From assembly GCF_029846275.1 (NCBI RefSeq), contig NZ_JARVWS010000003.1, forward strand, positions 765,163-829,162: a stretch of 64,000 nucleotides of DNA. The letters are read 5' to 3'. This document shows, piece by piece, positions 40,044 through 48,569 of the stretch (the stretch's first letter is position 1; each line of letters starts with the position of its first letter). The notes under the pieces are model-generated. The model worked only from the letters and a program-made list of their open reading frames with translations, did no database searches and was not told where the DNA came from. The position numbers were made by a program, and so were the translations under genes. This stretch comes from Nocardioides sp. CER19 (GTDB taxonomy: Bacteria > Actinomycetota > Actinomycetes > Propionibacteriales > Nocardioidaceae).

Positions 40044-41869
40044 TCTGGAAGACCCGTTCGCGTCGCGACCGCGGAGCGGTCGCGATCGTCGTCGCGATCA
40101 CCTCGGTCCTGCTCTTCGCGTCGGCCGCCCTCACCGTCGACCTCGGGAACACGTGGTCGCACAAGCGGGCGGTCCAGAAGCAGGTGGACATCAGCGCCAT
40201 CTCCGCAGGCATCGGCCTTCCCGCCTCGACGACCGGCGATGCCAAGCACCAGCCAGCGACGATCGCGTCAGCGGTCGCGACGTACCTGACGAAGAGCTAC
40301 AACCGCGTCAACGGATCGCCCACGACGGTGACCGGCGCCCAGCTCCTCGACGGCAACCCTGCGAACGGCGAGATCACCTGGCTCACCGACAGCCAGGCCG
40401 CATGCGACCCGGCGACAGCGACAGCGACAGCCCTGTGCACCACGATGCGCGTGCTCTCGCCGCCCGCCGACGTCGACTTCGGCTTCGCCGCCATCATGGG
40501 CTTCCACCACACGACCGTGCAGAGGACGGCGACGGTGACGGTCGTTTCCATCTCGCCCGGGATGGACGACACGCTGCCGTTCTGGCTGCCGCAGGGCTGC
40601 GGGTTCGGAGCGGCCGAGGCCGACACGTCGGGCGGGCCGGCGAGCAGTACGCCGGCCACGCCGACGCCGACGACGGGGCCGCCGGACCCGGCTGGCGCCC
40701 ACACGCTGACCGGCTCGAACTACAGCGTCACCCAGGGCGGCAAGATCGTCGTCCACAACCTGCTGATCAGCGGCATCGACACCAGCAAGACCGACCGGGC
40801 GACGATCCGCATCTATGCCCCGGACTACTCACGCTTCGTCGACTACGCGGCCCAGGACAAGCAGCTCCTCACCAACCCCCTCAACGTGCCCGACTTCACC
40901 GTGAGCACGGAGCTGACGAGCACGCCGGGCGTCTGGCACGCCTACGCCTACATCGAGCCGAAGGGCAACGGCACTCCGACGATCTCGTCCACCTCCCTCA
41001 CCGTCACCGTCACCGGGACCGCGGGGCCGAGCCCCACGGACTCGCCCACGGTCTCCCCCACGGCGAGCCCGTCCAGCGTGCCCGTCGGCTGCGTGGGGCA
41101 GAACCGCGGCAACTTCGGACAGCTCACGAGTCCACGCAAGGACGAGAGCAACCTCCAGAAGGCGTTCTCGCTGAACATTGCCTACGGGCTCGACCACCTC
41201 ATCCAGCCCTACTGCGAGACCTCCGGCAACTCCTGCCCGCCGGAGCCGAACAAGGACTGCGGCAAGGCGGACGGCGACATCCCGGGCGGACTGGTCGACA
41301 ACCAGTCGAAGAACGGGCGCAACTGCATCGAGGGCGACACCGGCAACGACGGACCGAAGACCTTCGACGGGCTGTTCGGCGGTGGCAACGTGACCAAGGG
41401 GCGCCTCGATGCCTCGAACGGCACCACCAGGTGCCCGAACGGTCGCCACAGCGAGCGGACGAATCTCACCGTCAACGGCACGAGCATCAACAACGACGTG
41501 CTGTCCTGCTACCTCACCGGGACCAACACGCTCGACAGCATCGCGCAGCTGAACGGTGTGGACCCCAGCATGCTCGACCAGTCCGTCGTGGACTCCCCGC
41601 GGTTCGCGTGGTTGCCGGTCGTCTACGCCAACGACCGCGCGCAGAAGAACTTCCAGCCCATCAAGGAGTTCGTGCCGGCCTTCATCACCGACGAGACGCA
41701 GACCAGCTACAGCTCGACGTCGATGAACGGCACGGAGATCAACGGGTCCTCGGTCAAGGTGCTGAGGGTGTTCGTCTTCAACAAGGACGCGCTCAACCCC
41801 GACGTCCAGCACAACAGCGTCAAGTTCGACCCGAACCTCGGCCAGCCCGCGGTACGGCTCGTCGGCTGA
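40034..41869 (+). CDS. TadG-like (Flp pilus-associated) surface protein
   Basis: 611 residues. The N-terminus (SRRDRGAVAIVVAITSVLLF, then DLGNTWSHKRAVQKQVDISA) matches the TadE/TadG-like putative Flp-pilus domain, with a single membrane helix. The rest is outside the cell: Ser/Thr/Pro-rich linkers (TPATPTPTTGPPDPA and SPTDSPTVSPTASPS) separate domains, and a Cys-rich part with several disulfide candidates follows. GTG start 10 bases inside the TadE gene, so the two are coupled. Much longer than basic TadG proteins; the C-terminal 250 residues match nothing I recognise. Confidence 0.82.
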   Translation: MQLIWKTRSRRDRGAVAIVVAITSVLLFASAALTVDLGNTWSHKRAVQKQVDISAISAGIGLPASTTGDAKHQPATIASAVATYLTKSYNRVNGSPTTVTGAQLLDGNPANGEITWLTDSQAACDPATATATALCTTMRVLSPPADVDFGFAAIMGFHHTTVQRTATVTVVSISPGMDDTLPFWLPQGCGFGAAEADTSGGPASSTPATPTPTTGPPDPAGAHTLTGSNYSVTQGGKIVVHNLLISGIDTSKTDRATIRIYAPDYSRFVDYAAQDKQLLTNPLNVPDFTVSTELTSTPGVWHAYAYIEPKGNGTPTISSTSLTVTVTGTAGPSPTDSPTVSPTASPSSVPVGCVGQNRGNFGQLTSPRKDESNLQKAFSLNIAYGLDHLIQPYCETSGNSCPPEPNKDCGKADGDIPGGLVDNQSKNGRNCIEGDTGNDGPKTFDGLFGGGNVTKGRLDASNGTTRCPNGRHSERTNLTVNGTSINNDVLSCYLTGTNTLDSIAQLNGVDPSMLDQSVVDSPRFAWLPVVYANDRAQKNFQPIKEFVPAFITDETQTSYSSTSMNGTEINGSSVKVLRVFVFNKDALNPDVQHNSVKFDPNLGQPAVRLVG

Positions 41870-41925
41870 CAGTGCTTCAGGAGCGGCGCCGCGTCGCGAG
41901 AGGGGCCGGGTCCACGTCGGGAACA

Positions 41926-41942
41926 GCGAACCTCGGGTTCGC
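41926..41942. terminator. Short hairpin between converging TadG and ASCH genes
   Basis: GCGAACC-TCG-GGTTCGC (41926-41942), a perfect 7-base stem with a 3-base loop, in the 103-base gap between two converging genes; it can serve both. Confidence 0.55.
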
Positions 41943-41972
41943 GCCGGCGCAACTCGGCGTCGTGCGGCTTCG

Positions 41973-42452
41973 TCATCGCGCGCCCGACGTGGGTCTTTCA
42001 GCGGCGCCGTGATCAGCGGGATCGTGGGCGTTGGAAGCGATCAGCTTGAAGCGCTGGAGGACCACGATGGTGTCGTCACCGATGCTGGGCACGTGGCCCA
42101 GATAGTCCGCCACGTAGTCGCTGCGGAAGAACTCCTCGTGAGCGCGTCGCCAGTCGCTCGCGTTCGTGTAGCCCCGACCCTCGGCGTGGGCGTACTCGTC
42201 ATCGACCTCGCAGATCCGCAGCTTTTGCACGTCGGTGAGTTCGATCACTGCCGCAGGCCGGCCGGCTGAGTCCACCACGCAGAGCCGGGTGCCAGGTTGC
42301 GGGAGCGGTTCGCCCGCGTGTGCGTAGATCTCCAGGAGACCGGTGAGCGCGGTCTTCTCGCCGCACCGGATGGCCTGGATGCCCTCCTCGCGGAGGGCCC
42401 CGGGCGCAGCGAGCTCCAGGACTGGCAGGTCGGCCAGGTCATCGAAAGTCAT
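41973..42452 (-). CDS. ASCH-domain protein
   Basis: 159 residues. The ASCH (PUA-like beta-barrel) fold is indicated by IRCGEKTALTGLLEIY near residue 28-43, PGTRLCVVDSAGRPAAVIELTDVQ, and the C-terminal DDTIVVLQRFKLI. The family is linked to RNA binding and, in one branch (YqfB), to amidohydrolysis of N4-acetylcytidine. The GEKTALTGL segment is where the family's proposed active-site/nucleic-acid pocket lies. Stands alone, converging on TadG. The exact role is not known. Confidence 0.82.
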   Translation of the reverse strand: MTFDDLADLPVLELAAPGALREEGIQAIRCGEKTALTGLLEIYAHAGEPLPQPGTRLCVVDSAGRPAAVIELTDVQKLRICEVDDEYAHAEGRGYTNASDWRRAHEEFFRSDYVADYLGHVPSIGDDTIVVLQRFKLIASNAHDPADHGAAERPTSGAR

Positions 42453-42706
42453 CGGTTCCTCTACGTGCCGTGGGAGCGCTGAGCATCGCGAAGGGCCTTC
42501 GCCGCGTCATCACGAGACTTCGGTGACGCGCTAGGACCGTACCTGACACAGAGTCTTCGACGCGGGCGAGTTCTTCCGCCCGTGAATCGTCTCGACCTGC
42601 TTGCGACGCCTCTCGCTGGAGCCGCCCAAGTGGCCGAACTGTGCAGACTGCTGCCGGGGCGAATCCGGGAGACGCAGGCGGCGTGACCCCTCTATGGTCG
42701 GATCCG
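42453..42706. other. Gap without a supported gene (254 bases)
   Basis: Between the ASCH gene and the MerR remnant. Frames on both strands are short and resemble no family I recognise. With the remnant that follows, it makes a 385-base stretch without a complete gene, which looks like decayed sequence. Confidence 0.5.
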
Positions 42707-42841
42707 ATGGAAACCCAGCTGGTGCGCATCGGGGACTTCTCCCGGATGACCTGTCTGACCGTGAAGGTGCTACGTGATCACCAGACGGCCTTCCGCACGC
42801 ACGCCAGAGGCTCCAGATCGAATCCGAAGGAACGATCGTGA
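42707..42841 (+). pseudogene. MerR-family regulator remnant (N-terminal helix-turn-helix only)
   Basis: METQLVRIGDFSRMTCLTVKVLRDH is plainly the start of a MerR-type winged helix-turn-helix (the family pattern is rIGdFSrmTxLSVKaLRhY). After about 25 residues the similarity ends abruptly and the frame stops at 42841. Normal members have 120-270 residues. The remnant overlaps the start of the VOC gene, so a deletion probably joined the two. Not expected to be functional. Confidence 0.7.
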
Positions 42842-43218
42842 AGATCACCAGGCTCGACCACCTGGTCCTCACGGTGGCCGACATCAGCGCGGCCATTGAC
42901 TTCTACACTCGTGTCCTGGGGATGGAGGAGACCACCTTCCGCGGCAACCGCAAGGCCCTCTCGTTCGGTTCGAGCAAGATCAACCTGCACCGGCGGGGGC
43001 ACGAGTTCGAACCCAAGGCCGCGGCGCCGACGCCGGGCAGCGCTGACCTGTGTCTGATCGTCGATGACGACCTGGCCGACGTACAGGAACACCTCGCAGC
43101 CCACGGGATTGCCATCGAGGAAGGACCGGTGGAGCGCACCGGTGCGACGGGTCCGATCCGCAGCGTCTATGTCCGAGATCCCGACCAGAACCTGATCGAG
43201 CTGTCCAACTATCTGTGA
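42838..43218 (+). CDS. VOC-family (glyoxalase/dioxygenase-like) protein
   Basis: 126-residue vicinal-oxygen-chelate protein. Two beta-alpha-beta-beta-beta halves: ITRLDHLVLTVADISAAIDFYTRVLGM with the first metal His (LDHLVL), and SADLCLIVDDDLADVQEHL with a C-terminal YVRDPDQNLIELSNYL containing the last metal Glu. Resembles the virulence-protein/glyoxalase-like small VOC enzymes whose substrates are mostly unknown. Start is GTG at 42838 with AAGGA 7 bases upstream, overlapping the stop of the MerR remnant, which may now supply its promoter. Confidence 0.88.
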   Translation: MKITRLDHLVLTVADISAAIDFYTRVLGMEETTFRGNRKALSFGSSKINLHRRGHEFEPKAAAPTPGSADLCLIVDDDLADVQEHLAAHGIAIEEGPVERTGATGPIRSVYVRDPDQNLIELSNYL

Positions 43219-43527
43219 TGCTGCGCGGCCGTCGGACGATCCGGTCGTGGCCCGCCGGGCAGGACCTTCTCGAGACGTTGGCCAACGCCTCACCACGCGG
43301 ACGTGCGCGAGCATGCGAGCCTCCGAGTCGGCCCTCCGAGTTGGGACGGCGGCCGGGAAGGTCGGCCTCGTGTGTTTCGACCTCCTCGGCACCGCTGCCG
43401 ACCATCTCCCGAGCGGGGCCGACTTCGCATGACGCGGCAGAGCAGCCCCAACAGTCAGCCACCGGCCGGCCTCGTCGAGGCCGTCAGGTGTGCCGGCCGC
43501 TGGCCGTGCCTCCTGATCCGACTGCCT
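43219..43527. other. Gap without a supported gene (309 bases)
   Basis: Between the converging VOC and protease genes. Short frames on both strands have no recognisable domain, and I see no clean terminator hairpin, repeat or tRNA. Confidence 0.5.
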
Positions 43528-44361
43528 TCACAGGAACTGGTTCAAGAACGCCCGTGAGTAGGGGGTGTCGACGCGCTGGTAGCCGCCGGTCGCGTTGCAC
43601 GACAGGGAGTTCCCGAACGAGTCGTCCCCGGCGACGTACCCGTGGAAGAACACCGCGCCGCCTGAGTCGCCGAAGCACGATCCGCCGCCGGCCTTCGAGT
43701 CCTGATTGCTGGTCTGGAAGGTAACGACTTCATCCTGCACGTTCTTCAGGTACGACGTCGTCGAGCGCCGTTCCGTGATGACGATCTGCTCCTTCTTCGC
43801 CCCGATCTCGACGCCGTATCCCACCAGGGTGAACGTCTCGTTCTTCAACGCGCCCTGACTGGCGTCGAGGGTGCCGACCGGCAGCAGCTGGGCCGGGGTG
43901 ATGTCGGGCCACTTCGTCGTAGCCGGCGCGTCGAGCACCACCACGCCCTGGTCGTGCTGCTGGGAGATGCTGAGCTTCCCGGTCCAGCCAGGATCCGGGT
44001 GCGCCGTCCCGGTGATGTAGTGAGCCGCGCGAGCCGTCCGCTCCTCAGGAGTGATGTTGGCCGCCAACGGGTCTGCCGGGAGGTCAGTGTCGAAGGAGAC
44101 GTACACGTTGGTAGCCGGATGTGCTGCGTCGACACCGGTGCAGTGACCGGCGGTGAGGACGACGGTTGGCGAGATCAGGGTGCCCGAGCAGCGGTACCGG
44201 CCCGCCGACGTGGTGAACCGGACGACGCCGACGTTGGTGTGGACGGCATCGCGCGTGCCGCCGGTGATCGCTGAGGCTGGCGGCGACGCCGCGACCGATC
44301 CCAGCACGAGCAGTAGCGCGGACAACCCGATCCAGGCCGTTGCGAACCCGTATCGCCTCAT
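43528..44361 (-). CDS. Secreted trypsin-like (S1) serine protease
   Basis: 277 residues. A signal peptide (ATAWIGLSALLLVLGSVAAS, to about residue 31) is followed directly by ITGGTRDAVHTNVGVVRF, an S1-type mature start with little propeptide. The triad is complete: His in LTAGHC, Asp in HDQGVVVLD, Ser in CFGDSGGAVF. The residues before the Ser (GGGSCFGDSGG) are typical for secreted bacterial trypsins. ATG at 44361 with GGGAGGG upstream; a longer frame to 45198 is an artefact over the TetR gene. Acts outside the cell. Divergent from TetR, 201 bases apart. Confidence 0.9.
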   Translation of the reverse strand: MRRYGFATAWIGLSALLLVLGSVAASPPASAITGGTRDAVHTNVGVVRFTTSAGRYRCSGTLISPTVVLTAGHCTGVDAAHPATNVYVSFDTDLPADPLAANITPEERTARAAHYITGTAHPDPGWTGKLSISQQHDQGVVVLDAPATTKWPDITPAQLLPVGTLDASQGALKNETFTLVGYGVEIGAKKEQIVITERRSTTSYLKNVQDEVVTFQTSNQDSKAGGGSCFGDSGGAVFFHGYVAGDDSFGNSLSCNATGGYQRVDTPYSRAFLNQFL

Positions 44362-44527
44362 CGGACATCCCTCCCGCAGTGGTGCTTGCGAGCAGTTCAC
44401 CACTGCGGCCGAGGACTGGCAACGCATCGGACGACACCTGCGGCGTGGTCGGGACAGCGGAGGCGCCACGGCGACGACGCGCCCAAGCCGGGGGCGACAA
44501 CGGCACATCTCCTTACATCGAGGCAAC

Positions 44528-44556
44528 TTTGCAGTCATGCATCTTTGCGGTACTGT
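44528..44556 (+). promoter_or_regulatory. Promoter of the TetR/transporter operon (probably leaderless)
   Basis: -35-like TTTGCA (44528-44533), 17-base spacer, -10 TACTGT (44551-44556), then 6 bases to the ATG of the TetR gene. CTTTGC occurs twice here (44527-44532, 44543-44548), 16 bases apart, and may be bound by the TetR protein itself. Confidence 0.45.
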
Positions 44557-44562
44557 AGGGAC

Positions 44563-45222
44563 ATGGTCGAAGACTCGAAGAAGCCGGGCCTGCGGGACCG
44601 GAAGCGGACCGCCACGCGAGCCCGGATCGAAGCCGCCGCCGTCGACCTCGTCCTGCGTGACGGGCTCGAGGCAGCGACGGTCGACGCGATCAGTGAACGC
44701 GCCGACATCTCCCCGCGAACCTTCTTCAACTACTTCGACAGCAAGGACGCCGCCATCCTGGGCCTCAAGCCGCAGGCGCTCGAGGACGACCTCGCCGAGC
44801 AGGTCGCGAGGCCCAGCGACGTCGACCCCATCGAAGCCGTCGTCGACCTCGTCGTGACGACCATGGGCGTCGGCCACGGCGGTGATGCCGACCTTCACCA
44901 GCAGCGCGTCGAGATCATGCGCCGCCACCCCGAGGTCGCCAGCAGCCAGTTCGCCCAGCTCAACGCCCGGAAGAACCGACTGGTCGAGCAGGTCCGCCAG
45001 CTTCTGGCCAGGACCGCGACCTTCCCGGACGACGCCGAGCTGACGGCCCGCGCCACGATCGCTCTCGCGGTCTGCGCGAGCGCTGTCCACGCGGCCGTCG
45101 AGACGTGGGTCGGAACAGCCGACTCTCCCGCCGCCACCGACATCGATGGGCCGGACGACGCCGACGTCATCCGTCAGCGCGCCCTCTCCCTCATCCACAG
45201 CACCTTGAAGGAACTCCTATGA
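44563..45222 (+). CDS. TetR-family transcriptional regulator
   Basis: 219 residues. The N-terminal DNA-binding part (residues about 13-60) is typical: RARIEAAAVDLVLRDGLEAATVDAISERADISPRTFFNYF, split by the helix turn. The C-terminal ligand domain resembles those of regulators of drug exporters. The ATG at 44563 is chosen because the family alignment starts here. It lies upstream of, and overlaps (ATGA), a DHA2 exporter gene, so it is most probably its repressor and responds to an exported drug. That exporter is split in this sequence. Confidence 0.92.
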   Translation: MVEDSKKPGLRDRKRTATRARIEAAAVDLVLRDGLEAATVDAISERADISPRTFFNYFDSKDAAILGLKPQALEDDLAEQVARPSDVDPIEAVVDLVVTTMGVGHGGDADLHQQRVEIMRRHPEVASSQFAQLNARKNRLVEQVRQLLARTATFPDDAELTARATIALAVCASAVHAAVETWVGTADSPAATDIDGPDDADVIRQRALSLIHSTLKELL

Positions 45223-46115
45223 CACAGGCAGTAGAGACCGCCGCCGTCGACGAGACGGCGAGCGGCCAGCCCCGACGTGGCATCTGGCTGGTTTTCTCCG
45301 GCCTGATGGTCGCGATGCTCCTGGCCTCGCTCGACCAGACGATCTTCAGCACCGCCCTGCCCACCATCGTGGGGGAGCTCGACGGCGTTGACCACATGCT
45401 CTGGGTCACGACCGCCTACATCCTGGCTTCGACCGTGATGATGCCGGTCTACGGCAAGGTCGGCGACCTCATCGGCCGCAAGAGCATCTTCATCGGCGCC
45501 ATCAGCCTCTTCATGGCCGGCTCCCTCATCGGTGGTGTCGCCGACTCGATGACGATGCTCATCCTGGGGCGCGCCGTGCAGGGCCTGGGCGGCGGTGGCC
45601 TGATGATCCTGTCGCAGGCGATCATCGCCGACATCGTGCCCGCCCGTCAGCGCGGCAAGTACATGGGCATCATGGGCGCGGTCTTCGCGCTCTCCTCGGT
45701 CGCCGGCCCACTCCTCGGCGGCTTCTTCACCGAGGGCATCGGCTGGCGCTGGGCGTTCTGGATGAACCTCCCCCTCGGCGTCCTGGCCATCGCCGCCGCC
45801 GTCTTCTTCCTGCACCTGCCCCAGCACGACCGCGCCAAGCCGCGCATCGACATCGCCGGCATCATGCTGCTCGCCGTCGCCTCCTCGGCGTTGGTCCTCA
45901 CCTCCGTCTGGGGCGGCACCACCTACGCCTGGGACTCGGCCGTCATCCTCGGCCTGATCGCCCTCACCCTCCTCGCCGTTCTTGGCTTCGTGCAGGTCGA
46001 GCGCCGTGCGGTCGAGCCGGTGATGCCGCTGCGCATGTTCCGCGAGCGCAACTTCAACCTCACGACCGCTGCCGGTCTCATCATCGGCATCGCGATGTTC
46101 GGCGCGCTCGCCTAA
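45219..46115 (+). CDS. DHA2-family MFS exporter, N-terminal part (split gene)
   Basis: 298 residues covering about the first eight to nine helices of a DHA2 drug exporter: LASLDQTIFSTALPTIVGEL, the motif A-like GKVGDLIGRKSIF and motif C-like GGGGLMILSQAIIAD. It stops at TAA (46113-46115) within GIAMFGALA, exactly where uninterrupted relatives continue with YMPTYLQ. The remaining half is open in the +1-shifted frame, starting at the overlapping ATG (TAATG). One missing base in GCCTA(C)ATG accounts for the break. Either a recent frameshift or sequence error, or a true split transporter made by termination-reinitiation. Operon with TetR. Confidence 0.82.
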   Translation: MTQAVETAAVDETASGQPRRGIWLVFSGLMVAMLLASLDQTIFSTALPTIVGELDGVDHMLWVTTAYILASTVMMPVYGKVGDLIGRKSIFIGAISLFMAGSLIGGVADSMTMLILGRAVQGLGGGGLMILSQAIIADIVPARQRGKYMGIMGAVFALSSVAGPLLGGFFTEGIGWRWAFWMNLPLGVLAIAAAVFFLHLPQHDRAKPRIDIAGIMLLAVASSALVLTSVWGGTTYAWDSAVILGLIALTLLAVLGFVQVERRAVEPVMPLRMFRERNFNLTTAAGLIIGIAMFGALA

Positions 46116-46804
46116 TGCCGACGTACCTCCAGATGGTCACCGGCGCCAGCGCCACCAACGCCGGTCTGCTGATGATCCCCATGATGGGTGGCGTCCTGGT
46201 CACCTCGATGATCTCGGGGCAGGTGGTCAGCAAGACCGGGCGCTACAAGACGTTCCCGATCGTCGGCACCATCGTCACCGGCATCGGCCTCGCGCTGCTG
46301 TCCACCATGACGGCCAGCACCTCCGTGGTCGTGACGTGCGTCTACCTGGCCATCATGGGCATCGGCCTGGGGCTCGCGATGCAGATCCTCATCCTGATCG
46401 TGCAGAACACCTTCCCGGCTCGCGAGGTCGGCACCGCCACGGCGTCGAACAACTACTTCCGCCAGATCGGCGCCTCGCTCGGGTCCGCCATCGTCGGCAC
46501 GATCTTCGCCTCGCGGCTCACCGACCTGCTGAGCGCCTCGTCCGGCTCTGCCGGAGGGAGCGGCGTGGGCGACGCGAACTCGCTGACCCCCGAGGCCGTT
46601 CACCAGCTGCCGACGGCGGTCCGGGACGTGATCGTCAACGCCTACAGCGACGCCCTCACCCCCGTCTTCCTCTACCTCGTCCCGCTGCTCGGCATCGCCG
46701 CCGTGCTGCTCGCCTTCGTCACCGAGAAGCCGCTGGCCACGACCATCGACGACTCCCCCGCCGAGGCGGCCGGCCGCTCGGTCCCCGAGCTGGTCCTCGA
46801 CTGA
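46115..46804 (+). CDS. DHA2-family MFS exporter, C-terminal part (split gene)
   Basis: 229 residues continuing the transporter above: MPTYLQMVTGASATNAGLL joins seamlessly to the end of the preceding frame, followed by five to six helices including VVTCVYLAIMGIGLGLAMQ and the final LYLVPLLGIAAVLLAFVTE. Both halves are free of other damage. Start ATG overlaps the TAA of the first half by one base, an arrangement that permits reinitiation by the same ribosome. Whether two halves assemble into a working transporter is unknown. Confidence 0.8.
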   Translation: MPTYLQMVTGASATNAGLLMIPMMGGVLVTSMISGQVVSKTGRYKTFPIVGTIVTGIGLALLSTMTASTSVVVTCVYLAIMGIGLGLAMQILILIVQNTFPAREVGTATASNNYFRQIGASLGSAIVGTIFASRLTDLLSASSGSAGGSGVGDANSLTPEAVHQLPTAVRDVIVNAYSDALTPVFLYLVPLLGIAAVLLAFVTEKPLATTIDDSPAEAAGRSVPELVLD

Positions 46805-46816
46805 GCCGCCGCTGAC

Positions 46817-47635
46817 ATGGCCCTCCTCCAGCTGCCCTGCCAGCACGACGCGGTCGCCGACACCGAATCCGCTGACGACGTACGACGACGAGCCTCGCGT
46901 GCCTCGCGGATCCGTCCGGGTGCACGCGAGCTCGCCGTGCTCGGCCTCCTCTACGTCGCCTACTCGCTCGTCCGCGTCCTGGCCTCCGACGACCTCGTCA
47001 GCGCCGCGAGCCACGCCGCCGACATCCTCCACCTCGAGCAGATGCTGCACCTCGACGTCGAGCGCTGGCTCAACGACTTCTTCTACGCCCACCACGTCCT
47101 CGAGGTCGGCGCCAGCTTCTACTACGCCGCCGCCCACTACCTCGTCACACCGGCCGTGCTGTTCTGGCTCTGGCGCCGGCACCGCGCCCACTACCTGGGC
47201 GCGCGCCGCGCACTGGCCGGCGCCAGCCTCGTCGCTCTCGCGCTGTTCCTCATCGTGCCGACGGAGCCCCCGCGGCTTTTCGGCGGCTACCACGACCTGC
47301 TCGCCCTCACCGCCGACGTCGGCTGGTGGAGCACCAGCGCCTCAGCCCCTCAGGGGCTCGGTGACCTCACCAACCAGCTCGCCGCCATGCCCTCGATGCA
47401 CGTGGGCTGGGCGCTGTGGTGCGCGCTCGTCGTCGCCACCTGCGCCCGCAGCAGGATCCTGCGGATCGCCGGCTGGGCACACCCGCTGCTGACCGCGCTG
47501 GTCGTCGTCGGCACCGGCAACCACTGGATCCTCGACGCCGTCGTCGGCGCCGCGATCGTCCTCGTGGCCTGGACCATCTACCTCGGGAACCAGCGACCGC
47601 GACTGCGGTGGACGAACGCGTCGCACGCGACCTGA
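46817..47635 (+). CDS. PAP2-superfamily (inositolphosphotransferase Aur1/Ipt1-like) membrane protein
   Basis: 272 residues with about six membrane helices. PAP2-type motifs: PTEPPR in the middle, AMPSMHVGWALW with the Ser-Met-His core, and GTGNHWILDAVVG with the catalytic His and Asp. This is the Aur1/Ipt1-like group, which moves or removes phosphate headgroups on lipids (phosphatidic-acid phosphatase or inositol-phosphate transferase). It follows the transporter by 12 bases, perhaps on one transcript. The substrate is not determined by sequence. Confidence 0.85.
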   Translation: MALLQLPCQHDAVADTESADDVRRRASRASRIRPGARELAVLGLLYVAYSLVRVLASDDLVSAASHAADILHLEQMLHLDVERWLNDFFYAHHVLEVGASFYYAAAHYLVTPAVLFWLWRRHRAHYLGARRALAGASLVALALFLIVPTEPPRLFGGYHDLLALTADVGWWSTSASAPQGLGDLTNQLAAMPSMHVGWALWCALVVATCARSRILRIAGWAHPLLTALVVVGTGNHWILDAVVGAAIVLVAWTIYLGNQRPRLRWTNASHAT

Positions 47636-47850
47636 CGGAGAGCTGAGCGCTCCCGCGGTCGCCGGGTCCGTGCGCGTGACAGTCGAGAAGCTCGACGTCG
47701 TGACGCCCTGAGCCGGCTTGACCTCGAATGGCGAGTTCCTCGTGCGACAAGTCGGCGCCGTGAGACGCCGGCGGCGCCCGCACACGACGCCAAACGGGCG
47801 ACCCGCGGTTCCTGCACGTGAGCGCCGAGACATCGGCGGTTCAGACGCGG

Positions 47851-47924
47851 TGGGCGCAGAGGGACTCGAACCCCCGACCACCGGTTTGTAAGACCGGTGC
47901 TCTGACCAACTGAGCTATACGCCC
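47851..47924 (-). tRNA. tRNA-Val (anticodon UAC)
   Basis: Folds into a full cloverleaf of 74 bases on the minus strand: acceptor GGGCGTA/TGCGCCC, D-stem GCTC/GAGC, anticodon stem CCGGT/ACCGG with loop CTTACAA (anticodon TAC, reading GUA/GUG valine codons), T-arm GGGGG-TTCGAGT-CCCTC and discriminator A. No CCA is encoded. No integrase or att-like repeat accompanies it. Confidence 0.93.
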
Positions 47925-47986
47925 GCGAAGCGCGGCACAGACTACGCGAGCGCGCTGATCTGGGCGAACCGCCCGGAAATGCAGAA

Positions 47987-48024
47987 GTCGAGCCGCTGGC
48001 GTCTCGGGTCACCAGCGGCTCGAC
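47987..48024 (-). terminator. Hairpin terminator after the AhpE gene
   Basis: Perfect 13-base stem GTCGAGCCGCTGG / CCAGCGGCTCGAC (47987-47999, 48012-48024), 12-base loop, downstream of the minus-strand DUF3052/ligase/AhpE operon and ahead of the tRNA gene. Confidence 0.7.
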
Positions 48025-48101
48025 GACGAGAACTCTAGGGAGACCCGACAGGTCCCGCAGGAGAACGCGAGAAGTCGGCCGACTGGTCTGGACCAGGCCG
48101 G

Positions 48102-48569
48102 TCAGTCGGCGATGTCGCGCAGCTGACGCAGGTGCTCGGAGAGGTCGCGCCCGTCCGGGTTGGCGTTGTGCACCGACCAGCGGACCAGGCCCTCGCGGTC
48201 GACGATGTAGGAGGACCGCCGGGCGGAGCCGCGCTTGTCGTCGAAGACGTCGTAGGCCTGCGCGACCGCGCCGTGAGGCCAGAAGTCCGAGAGCAGCGGG
48301 AAGTTGAGCCCGTCCTGGTCGGCGAAGGCGCGCAGGGCGTAGACCGGGTCGGTCGAGACGCCGAGCACCTCGGTGTCGAAGGTGAGGAACTCGTCGAGCC
48401 GGTCGCGGATGCCCGCCATCTCCCCGGTGCACACGCCCGAGAACGCCGCCGGGTAGAAGAGCAGCAGCACCGCCTTGCTGCCGGCGTACGACGACAGCGT
48501 GATGTCCTGCCCGAACTGGTCGCGCAGGGTGAAGTCCGGAGCAGGCCCACCGATGGCCAGACCCGTCAC
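48102..48569 (-). CDS. ahpE: Peroxiredoxin AhpE
   Basis: 155-residue thiol peroxidase of the AhpE branch, reducing peroxides with its cysteine. The peroxidatic site is FYPAAFSGVCTGEMAGIRD (Cys near residue 46, with the conserved Pro and Thr/Ser pattern), without a distant resolving cysteine, so one-Cys type. The reading frame starts at GTG 48569, sharing one base with the TAG of the acyl-CoA ligase (TAGTG). In Mycobacterium tuberculosis ahpE lies close to a DUF3052 gene and aceE too, which supports the assignment. Ends its operon before a hairpin terminator. Confidence 0.85.
   Translation of the reverse strand: MTGLAIGGPAPDFTLRDQFGQDITLSSYAGSKAVLLLFYPAAFSGVCTGEMAGIRDRLDEFLTFDTEVLGVSTDPVYALRAFADQDGLNFPLLSDFWPHGAVAQAYDVFDDKRGSARRSSYIVDREGLVRWSVHNANPDGRDLSEHLRQLRDIAD

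Noticed and set aside
43219..43527. Small frames between the VOC and protease genes
   Set aside because: No recognisable domain, no ribosome site, and codon use unlike the neighbours.
47851..47924. tRNA-Val as the edge of an integrated element
   Set aside because: No integrase, no repeated tRNA 3' end in the window, and core genes lie on both sides.
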